Positions 1 to 5,111 of a stretch of 5,503 nucleotides of DNA are shown in pieces; position 1 is the stretch's first letter; each line of letters begins with the position of its first letter. The position numbers were made by a program, and so were the translations under genes. The stretch is from the NCBI GenBank assembly GCA_910585165.1, contig CAJUBX010000111.1:1-5503 (forward strand), written 5' to 3'. The notes under the pieces were generated by a model. The model did not search any database, had not been told where the DNA came from, and saw only the letters and a list, made by a program, of their open reading frames with translations. Origin of the DNA: an uncultured Oscillibacter sp. Lineage in GTDB: Bacteria > Bacillota > Clostridia > Oscillospirales > Oscillospiraceae.

Positions 1-2045
1 CCAACGCCGCCGTCATGGTGGGCTACGGCGACACCCGGGTCCTGGTCTGCGCCACCGCCTCCGCCCGGCCCCGGGACGGCATCGACTTCTTCCCCCTGAG
101 CGTGGACTTTGAGGAGAAGCTCTACTCCGTGGGCCGCATTCCCGGCAGCTTCAACCGCCGGGAGGGCCGCCCCGGTGAGAAGGGCGTCCTCACCAGCCGG
201 GTCATCGACCGGCCCATCCGCCCCCTGTTCCCCCACGATTTCAGAAACGACGTTTCCATCATGGCCACGGTCATGAGCGTGGACCACGACTGCTCCCCCG
301 AAATCTGCGGCCTCATCGGCGCTTCCGCCGCCCTGGCCATTTCCGACATCCCCTGGCACGGCCCCGTGGGCGCGGTGAAGGTGGGCCTGGTGGACGGCAG
401 GCTCATCTTCAACCCCACCAGCGAGGAGCGGAAGGTCTCCGACCTGGACGTGACCGTGGTGTCCACCGGGAAAAAGGTGGTCATGATCGAGGCCGGGGCC
501 AACGAGGTGGACAACGACACCATGTTCAAGGCCATCCAGATGGCCCACGAGGAAAACCAGAAGCAGGTGGCCCTCATTAACAAGATGGTCAGCGAAATCG
601 GCAAGGAGAAGTTCGACTATCCCCACGCCGACTTCGACCAGGAGCTCTTTGAGAAAATCGTCTCCGCCACCATGGAGGAGGCCAAGGCCGCCATGGACAC
701 CGACGACAAAAACGTCCGGGAGACCCGCTGGAACGCCCTCATCGAGAAGTGGCACGAGCTCTTTTTGGACGAGTACCCCGAGATGGACAAGTACCTGGAC
801 GAGATCACCTACAAGTTCCAGAAGAAGATCGTCAAGGCCTGGCTGCTGGAGGGCCACCGGGTGGACGGCCGGCAGAAGAACGAGATCCGGCCCCTGGCCT
901 CCGAGGTGGGCGTGCTGCCCCGGGCCCACGGCTCCGGCCTCTTCACCCGGGGACAGACCCAGGTCCTGTCCGTGGTCACCCTGGACACCCTCTCCGCCAA
1001 CCAGAAGCTGGACACCATCTGGGAGGAGACGGAGAAGCGCTATATGCACCACTACAACTTCCCCGGCTACTCTGTCGGCGAGGCCAAGCCCGCCCGCTCC
1101 CCCGGACGGCGCGAAATCGGCCACGGGGCCCTGGCCGAGCGGGCCCTCCTCCCCGTCATTCCGGACGTTGAGCAGTTCCCCTATGCCATCCGGGTGGTAT
1201 CCGAGGTGGTGAGCTCCAACGGCTCCACCTCCCAGGGTTCCGTCTGCGGCTCTACGCTTGCCCTGATGGACGCGGGCGTGCCCATCAAGGCCCCGGTGGC
1301 GGGCATCTCCTGCGGCCTGATTCAGGACGACGACGGCGGCTTCACCACCTTCATCGACATCCAGGGGGTGGAGGACTTCCACGGCGAGATGGACTTCAAG
1401 GTGGCGGGCACCAAGAAGGGCATCACCGCCATTCAGATGGACCTGAAAAACGACGGCCTCACCATGGAGATCATCAAAAACGCCCTGGACATCACCTATG
1501 ACGGGCGGTGCCAGATTCTGGACCAGATTATGCTCCCCGCCATCGCCGAGCCCCGCAAGGACGTGAGCCGGTACGCCCCCAAGATGCTGACCATGCACAT
1601 CGACCCCAGCAAAATCCGGGAAGTGATTGGCTCCGGCGGCAAGGTGATTCAGAAGATTGTGGCGGACACCGGGGCGAAAATCGACATCAACGACGACGGG
1701 TCCATCTTCATCGCGGGGGTGGACGCGGCCAGCTGCGACGCGGCGAAAAAGTGCATCGACGACATCGTCTTCGTGCCCGAGATCGGCGCGCTGTACTACG
1801 GCCGGGTGGTCCGGCTGATGACTTTCGGCGCGTTCGTGGAGCTGGCCCCCGGCAAGGACGGGCTGGTCCACATCTCCAAGCTTGCCGACCACCGGATTGA
1901 GAGGGTGGAGGACGCGTGCAAGATCGGCGACATGATGTGGGTGAAGGTGACGGACATCGACGAAAAGGGCCGGGTGAACCTCTCCCACAAGGACGCGGTC
2001 CGGGAGATCAAGGCCAAGGAGGCCGCCGGAGAGCGGGTGAAGTGA
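1..2045 (+). CDS. pnp: Polynucleotide phosphorylase (PNPase), 5'-truncated by window edge
   Basis: PNPase is a trimeric cytoplasmic 3'-to-5' exoribonuclease that uses phosphate to release nucleoside diphosphates from RNA. The frame is already open at base 3 (NAAV precedes the first visible ATG at 15), so that ATG is internal; by recall of E. coli PNPase about 30 residues are missing. Counting from the ATG at 15, the first RNase PH-like domain carries FNRREGRP (46-53). A helical linker follows (about 165-275), then a second RNase PH domain from about 283 with RAHGSGLFTRGQTQ (303-316). The catalytic signature is DFHGEMDFK, with D454, D460 and K462 matching the spacing of E. coli D486/D492/K494. 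A KH domain (about 523-570) has the VIGSGGK loop (537-543), and an S1 domain (about 591-660) has FGAFVEL. The C-terminal tail after S1 is short. All domains look intact, so the enzyme should be functional. The gene ends in TGA, with its own terminator 30 nt downstream. Confidence 0.97.
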   Translation, partial: NAAVMVGYGDTRVLVCATASARPRDGIDFFPLSVDFEEKLYSVGRIPGSFNRREGRPGEKGVLTSRVIDRPIRPLFPHDFRNDVSIMATVMSVDHDCSPEICGLIGASAALAISDIPWHGPVGAVKVGLVDGRLIFNPTSEERKVSDLDVTVVSTGKKVVMIEAGANEVDNDTMFKAIQMAHEENQKQVALINKMVSEIGKEKFDYPHADFDQELFEKIVSATMEEAKAAMDTDDKNVRETRWNALIEKWHELFLDEYPEMDKYLDEITYKFQKKIVKAWLLEGHRVDGRQKNEIRPLASEVGVLPRAHGSGLFTRGQTQVLSVVTLDTLSANQKLDTIWEETEKRYMHHYNFPGYSVGEAKPARSPGRREIGHGALAERALLPVIPDVEQFPYAIRVVSEVVSSNGSTSQGSVCGSTLALMDAGVPIKAPVAGISCGLIQDDDGGFTTFIDIQGVEDFHGEMDFKVAGTKKGITAIQMDLKNDGLTMEIIKNALDITYDGRCQILDQIMLPAIAEPRKDVSRYAPKMLTMHIDPSKIREVIGSGGKVIQKIVADTGAKIDINDDGSIFIAGVDAASCDAAKKCIDDIVFVPEIGALYYGRVVRLMTFGAFVELAPGKDGLVHISKLADHRIERVEDACKIGDMMWVKVTDIDEKGRVNLSHKDAVREIKAKEAAGERVK

Positions 2046-2074
2046 GAGCCCGCCGCCAACAGCGGAAACTATTG

Positions 2075-2107
2075 CAGGGGCGGACCGTTGGGTCCGCCCC
2101 TGTTTTT
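2075..2107 (+). terminator. Intrinsic terminator of pnp
   Basis: A perfect 12-bp inverted repeat (CAGGGGCGGACC at 2075-2086, GGTCCGCCCCTG at 2091-2102) encloses a 4-nt loop GTTG and is followed directly by TTTTT (2103-2107). This is a textbook Rho-independent terminator for transcription leaving pnp. The reverse strand has no T-run after the stem, so it should work in the forward direction only. Confidence 0.93.
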
Positions 2108-2128
2108 GGATTTGGGGGATTTTTCTGG

Positions 2129-2157
2129 TTGCGGAGGGAACGCCTTTGTGCTATGAT
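2129..2157 (+). promoter_or_regulatory. SigA/sigma-70-type promoter for the surface-protein gene
   Basis: The -35 box TTGCGG (2129-2134; matches TTG of TTGACA) lies exactly 17 bp upstream of the -10 box TATGAT (2152-2157; five of six match TATAAT). The -10 is preceded by TG-n (2149-2151), an extended -10 element. The start of transcription is predicted near 2163-2166, giving a leader of about 50 nt. The promoter lies after the pnp terminator and before the ATG at 2214, so the surface gene probably has its own transcription unit. This is a sequence-based prediction. Confidence 0.75.
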
Positions 2158-2172
2158 ATGGAAATGAAAACG

Positions 2173-2187
2173 ATGCGCCGGGCGCAT
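2173..2187 (+). promoter_or_regulatory. 15-nt palindrome in the predicted 5' leader (possible operator or mRNA hairpin)
   Basis: ATGCGCC and GGCGCAT form a perfect 7-bp inverted repeat around one central G (as RNA, a 6-bp stem with a 3-nt CGG loop). It begins 15 bp after the -10 box and ends 12 nt before the ribosome binding site. The position would suit a repressor operator overlapping the early transcribed region, or a 5' stabilising hairpin. No known regulator site is recognised. A chance palindrome is possible in DNA this GC-rich. Confidence 0.4.
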
Positions 2188-2199
2188 GCCCGAGGAGAC

Positions 2200-2205
2200 A
2201 GGAGG
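2200..2205 (+). promoter_or_regulatory. Ribosome binding site that fixes the surface-protein start
   Basis: AGGAGG, a full match to the anti-Shine-Dalgarno core, sits 8 nt before the ATG at 2214. Because a classic signal peptide begins exactly at this ATG, the start assignment is firm. Confidence 0.9.
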
Positions 2206-2213
2206 AGCGGACG

Positions 2214-2285
2214 ATGAGGCGTTGGATTTGGAAGGCGCTGCTGGCGGCGGCGGCGGTGCTGGCGCTGACGGGAACGGCCATGGCG
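2214..2285 (+). other. Sec-type signal peptide of the surface protein
   Basis: Residues 1-24 have a basic N-region (MRRWIWK), an Ala/Leu-rich hydrophobic core (about 8-19) and an A-x-A cleavage site (A22-M23-A24) before Glu-Glu. There is no lipobox cysteine, so signal peptidase I cleavage is expected, leaving a mature protein of 924 residues. Confidence 0.9.
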
Positions 2286-5060
2286 GAGGAGGTCCGGTAT
2301 CCCGCCACAGGCAGCAACAGCATTATTTATGAATTGGACACCGGGACGGTGGTGGGGCCGGTGAACAAGGCCGCCATTACAAATGCGAAAATTCCTGCCC
2401 AAGTCAACGGGAAGGATATCACGATTATCGCCGAAGGGGCCTTTGACAGCTGCAATGTCCTGAAAACCGTGGAGATTGCGAAGAACGTCACGACGATAAA
2501 AAAAGGCGCGTTCAACGGATGCAGCCAGCTTGCCAGCGTGTTTTTTTCCAAGAACAGCAGCCTTACGACCATCGAGGAGGACGCGTTCGCAGGCTGCGGC
2601 CAGCTGAACGACGTAATCCTCCCGGACCAACTGTCTTCAATTAAGGCAGGAACCTTTGACGGGTGCGGGAAATTGTCGTCCATCTATATTCCCACCAGCG
2701 TGCAGAAGATTGAGGCGGACGCGTTCTACCTGGACACGAACCTGACGATTCTGCATTACGCGGGGCAGGACACGACAAAGCTTATCCAGGAAGACAAGGT
2801 TCCCCGGGCGGTCCACTACAGCCGCATGCGGGAGCCCACCCAGGCCCTGGACCCCACCTGCACGGCGGAGGGAAAGGAGATTATCACCATCGGCTGCGGG
2901 GAGTGCAACCGGGTGCTGATCACCCAGGAGCGCGCCGTTCCCGCGCTGGGCCATTTGAAGGGCGAGAAGATCGACGCGGTGGCCGCAACCTGCGTCAAGG
3001 GCGGCTTTGAAGAGGGGTACTGGTGCGCCCGGCCGGGCTGCGGCGGCATCGCCGAGGGCCGGGCCCCCGTCCCGAAGGACCCGGATAACCACGAAAGCAC
3101 GAATGTGAAGGACATCCCGAATAAGGATGCCACCTGCACGGAGGAGGGAACGACGGGCGGAAAGCGGTGCCAGGCCTGCGGTAAGGTAACGGAGGAGCCC
3201 ACGGAGGTGGACGCGCTGGGGCACGACTATACGACCGGCGACGTTAAAACGGAGGAGCGGATACTGAAGGAGGCCACCTGCACCGAGGCGGGGGCGAAGT
3301 ATGAGTACAAGCTCTGCACCCGCTGCGGCGAGGTGGAGGTCTGCGAGGACTGCGCGAACCTGAGCGGAGACGAAACCAAGGAAACGGAATATCTGGCCCA
3401 TCTGGAGGCCCAGCACAATCTCCAGGAGACTGCCGCCCTTGACCACACGCCGGGAGAGGCCGAGTATGTCGTCACCAAACCGGCAACCTGCGTGGACGAG
3501 GGAGAGGAAACGTGGAAGGTGGTCTGCACCGTCTGCGGGGAGGCCATAGAAGACGGCGAGAATCCGCCGGAGGGCAAGACGCGGGTGATTCCCGCCACGG
3601 GCCACACGGTGGAAAAGATTGTGGACGAGGACGCGAGCACAGCCGCCACCTGCACGGAGGAGGGGGAGACGGTTTATAAGGAAGCCGCCTGCGCCGTCTG
3701 CGGCATAATGGTTACGCCCGAACCGGAAACAGTGGACGCTCTGGGCCACGACCTGAAGGACCAGCCGGACAAGGTGGTGGAAAAGGCCACCTGCACCAAG
3801 AAGGGGGAAAAGTGGGTAAACTATAAAACCTGCCAGCGGGAGGGCTGCGATTACGAGGAGTACGACGCCGAGGAGACCGCCATGGCCCACGATTGGACCG
3901 ACCCCGTGCAGGACGAGTCCAAGGAAAATGTACCCGCCACCTGCGGCAGGGAGGGAAAAGCCCACGTCATCGTCACCTGCTCCGAGTGCAAGAGGACGGA
4001 GGCCCAGACCATCACCGTCCCCGCCACCGGGGCCCACAGCTGGGGCGAGTGGACCACCGCCAAGGAGCCCACGAAGACCGAGGCGGGGGAGAAGAAGCGG
4101 GTTTGCAGCGTCTGCGGCAAGGAGGACGTGATGGTTCTCCCCGCCGAGGGGGATTCCGGCGGCGGCTCCGGTGATCCGGAGAAGCCGGAAAAACCGGAAA
4201 CCTACCAAATCAGCGTTGTCCAGGGCGCGGGGGGCTCTGCCTCCGTCAACAAAAAGACCGCCGCCGCCGGGGACCAGGTGACCGTCACCGTCTGGACGGA
4301 GAGCGGCTACGCGGTGGACATGGTGCGGGTGATCAGCGCCAACGGCGGCGCGCCCCGGCTGACGAATCTGGGCGGCGGCCAGTACCGCTTCACCATGCCC
4401 GCGTCCAACGTGGAGGTTCGGGCCACCTTTGAGCGGAGAAATTCCGGCGGCGGGTCCTCCGGCTGGGCCAGCGACCCCGGGGAGGGCTCCAGCGGCAATC
4501 CCCGCCGGACCACAGACCCCATGCCCACCCAGAACCCGGTGCAGAGCGTGCCCCGGGCGTGGGCCTACGGCCAGCTGTTTCAGGACATTCCCGCCAGCCA
4601 CTGGGCGGCGGGGGAGATCAACTGGGCCAACCAGATGGGCTATATGAACGGCTCGGGAGGCCGCTTCAACCCCGACGGGAACATCACCCACCAGCAGATG
4701 TGGATGGTCCTGGCCCGGATTACCGGCAGCCGCCCCGGCAACATGGCGGAGGCCCGGCGCTGGGCGGTGGACTACAGCTTCGCCTCCGGCGCGGCCCCGG
4801 AGGGTGCCGTGGCCCGGCACCAGCTGGTGACGGCCCTGTACCGCTGCGCCCATCTGATGGGCCGGGCCAACCAGAATACCACCAGCCTGGCGGGCTACGC
4901 CGACAGCCGCACCGTGCCCTCCGCAGCTAGGGACGCGTTTTCCTGGGCCGTGGCCAACGGCATTGTGGGCGGAACCGCCGGAGGGCGGCTGGACCCCAAC
5001 GGGACCTTGACCCGGGCGCAGTTCGCGGTGATTTTGTACCGCTTCAGCCAGAGAGCATAA
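2214..5060 (+). CDS. Exported multidomain surface protein: BspA-type LRR, Cys/His repeats, InlB-B-like repeat, SLH anchor
   Basis: This 948-residue protein should be exported and held non-covalently on the cell wall. Order of parts: signal peptide (1-24, likely cut after A-M-A); BspA/LRR_5-type leucine-rich repeats (about 55-182); nine Cys/His-patterned repeats (214-646); a Gly/Ser/Pro/Glu/Lys linker (646-663); one InlB-B-like beta repeat (664-740); a disordered Gly/Ser/Pro/Arg linker (741-787); and an SLH region (788-946) ending the protein. SLH modules generally bind pyruvylated secondary cell-wall polymers. BspA-type LRRs often mediate adhesion or protein binding, so an adhesin, host-interaction or S-layer-associated role is plausible; no enzymatic domain is visible. 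No LPXTG motif or C-terminal membrane segment is present. The gene has its own promoter and is flanked by terminators. GC is lower in the LRR-coding part than in the C-terminal part. Exact function is unknown; the architecture is confident, the role inferred. Confidence 0.93.
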   Translation: MRRWIWKALLAAAAVLALTGTAMAEEVRYPATGSNSIIYELDTGTVVGPVNKAAITNAKIPAQVNGKDITIIAEGAFDSCNVLKTVEIAKNVTTIKKGAFNGCSQLASVFFSKNSSLTTIEEDAFAGCGQLNDVILPDQLSSIKAGTFDGCGKLSSIYIPTSVQKIEADAFYLDTNLTILHYAGQDTTKLIQEDKVPRAVHYSRMREPTQALDPTCTAEGKEIITIGCGECNRVLITQERAVPALGHLKGEKIDAVAATCVKGGFEEGYWCARPGCGGIAEGRAPVPKDPDNHESTNVKDIPNKDATCTEEGTTGGKRCQACGKVTEEPTEVDALGHDYTTGDVKTEERILKEATCTEAGAKYEYKLCTRCGEVEVCEDCANLSGDETKETEYLAHLEAQHNLQETAALDHTPGEAEYVVTKPATCVDEGEETWKVVCTVCGEAIEDGENPPEGKTRVIPATGHTVEKIVDEDASTAATCTEEGETVYKEAACAVCGIMVTPEPETVDALGHDLKDQPDKVVEKATCTKKGEKWVNYKTCQREGCDYEEYDAEETAMAHDWTDPVQDESKENVPATCGREGKAHVIVTCSECKRTEAQTITVPATGAHSWGEWTTAKEPTKTEAGEKKRVCSVCGKEDVMVLPAEGDSGGGSGDPEKPEKPETYQISVVQGAGGSASVNKKTAAAGDQVTVTVWTESGYAVDMVRVISANGGAPRLTNLGGGQYRFTMPASNVEVRATFERRNSGGGSSGWASDPGEGSSGNPRRTTDPMPTQNPVQSVPRAWAYGQLFQDIPASHWAAGEINWANQMGYMNGSGGRFNPDGNITHQQMWMVLARITGSRPGNMAEARRWAVDYSFASGAAPEGAVARHQLVTALYRCAHLMGRANQNTTSLAGYADSRTVPSAARDAFSWAVANGIVGGTAGGRLDPNGTLTRAQFAVILYRFSQRA
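2376..2759 (+). repeat. BspA-type (LRR_5-like) leucine-rich repeats in the surface protein
   Basis: Residues about 55-182 contain five G/D-A/T-F anchors, at 75 (GAF), 98 (GAF), 123 (DAF), 146 (GTF) and 169 (DAF). The spacings are 23, 25, 23 and 23 residues. The first four carry a cysteine soon after the anchor (C80, C103, C128, C151), followed by L-x-x-V/I, as in the GAF-x-x-C-x-x-L consensus of BspA/TpLRR-type repeats. The domain is short compared with large BspA proteins. The DNA here is about 54% GC by hand count over 2341-2580, lower than the rest of the window. Confidence 0.88.
2853..4151 (+). repeat. Nine tandem Cys/His-patterned protein repeats (A-T-C-T-E-x-G ... C-x-x-C-G ... A-L-G-H)
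   Basis: Units begin at residues 214, 258, 306, 354, 424, 478, 525, 575 and about 619. The first eight each contain a Cys in an (A/P)-T-C start, a Cys pair 10-12 residues later, and a closing His, usually in LGH or TGH. Ligand sets: C216/C228/C231/H247; C260/C271/C276/H293; C308/C319/C322/H337; C356/C368/C371/H411; C426/C438/C441/H464; C480/C493/C496/H512; C527/C540/C545/H559; C577/C589/C592/H608. The ninth (PTKTEAGEKKRVCSVCGKED) keeps only the pair C631/C634, as expected of a degenerate capping unit. Similar repeats recur in secreted proteins of gut Firmicutes, but I cannot name the family with certainty. The pattern could bind metal or form disulfides; neither is shown. Confidence 0.85.
4203..4433 (+). 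other. InlB-B-like beta repeat domain of the surface protein
   Basis: Residues 664-740 start with YQISVVQGAGGSASVN, continue with AAAGDQVTVTVWTESGYAVD and end with YRFTMPASNVEVRATFER. The G-D-x-V-T-V-T and F-T-M-P-x-x-N-V-x-V-x-A-x-F signatures are typical of divergent InlB B-repeat/bacterial-repeat domains found in Gram-positive surface proteins. The domain probably acts as a rigid stalk module between the Cys/His repeats and the wall anchor. Confidence 0.8.
4575..5051 (+). other. C-terminal S-layer-homology (SLH) region, three modules, middle one degenerate
   Basis: Module 1 (788-838) begins LFQDIPASHWAAGEINWANQ and has the RFNPDGNIT turn. A shortened, divergent module 2 spans about 847-883 (W850 through VARHQLVTALYR). 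Module 3 (891-946) has YADSRTVPSAA, AFSWAVANGIVGG and RLDPNGTLTRAQFAVILYRF. At the position of the canonical T-R-A-E motif they read T-H-Q-Q, A-R-H-Q and T-R-A-Q, so only the third is close to consensus. SLH trimers generally attach proteins to secondary cell-wall polymers. Confidence 0.88.
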
Positions 5061-5062
5061 TG

Positions 5063-5093
5063 AACGGGGCGGGCCGAAAGCCCGCCCCGTTTT
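5063..5093 (+). terminator. Intrinsic terminator after the surface-protein gene
   Basis: A perfect 12-bp inverted repeat (AACGGGGCGGGC at 5063-5074, GCCCGCCCCGTT at 5080-5091) surrounds a CGAAA loop and ends in a short T-run (5090-5093). It starts 2 nt after the TAA stop. The T-run is shorter than that of the pnp terminator, and the mnmE ATG is only 18 nt beyond it, so partial read-through into mnmE is likely. Confidence 0.85.
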
Positions 5094-5098
5094 CAGTG

Positions 5099-5105
5099 AA
5101 AGGAG
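5099..5105 (+). promoter_or_regulatory. Ribosome binding site of mnmE
   Basis: AAAGGAG lies 6 nt before the ATG at 5112, squeezed between the upstream terminator and the start codon. It supports this ATG as the mnmE start, which also matches the conserved N-terminus D-T-I-A-A. Confidence 0.88.
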
Positions 5106-5111
5106 ACGCTT

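Noticed and set aside
15..17. The ATG at 15 as the true start of pnp
   Set aside because: The frame is open upstream to the window edge, and the residues before it (NAAV) fit the conserved A-A-V-M region of PNPase. No ribosome binding site precedes it. The gene starts outside the window.
649..1212. Forward open frames of 187 and 140 codons inside pnp
   Set aside because: They overlap conserved PNPase sequence in other frames, and their products are low-complexity Pro/Arg/Ser-rich or Gly/Arg-rich, as expected of frame-shifted GC-rich DNA.
2046..2213. A riboswitch or small RNA in the pnp to surface-gene gap
   Set aside because: After the terminator, the promoter and a leader of about 50 nt, too little room remains for a known riboswitch, and no second terminator lies in the leader.
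2164..2217. A 17-codon upstream reading frame (MKTMRRAHARGDRRSGR) whose TGA overlaps the ATG of the surface gene
   Set aside because: The predicted start of transcription is at or next to its ATG, so it would have no ribosome binding site. Its Arg codons AGG AGG are simply the Shine-Dalgarno sequence of the main gene. Translational coupling cannot be excluded but nothing supports it.
2853..4151. Regularly recurring short DNA motifs that might suggest a CRISPR or non-coding repeat array
   Set aside because: The repeats are imperfect, vary in spacing, keep the reading frame and conserve Cys/His codons, so they are protein repeats. No cas gene is present.
5007..5037. A possible promoter for mnmE inside the 3' end of the surface gene (TTGACC at 5007-5012)
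   Set aside because: The -35 match is good, but the best -10 candidates (GATTTT at 17-bp spacing, TTTTGT at 19-bp) match only three of six positions. Any transcript would still have to pass the 5063-5093 hairpin.
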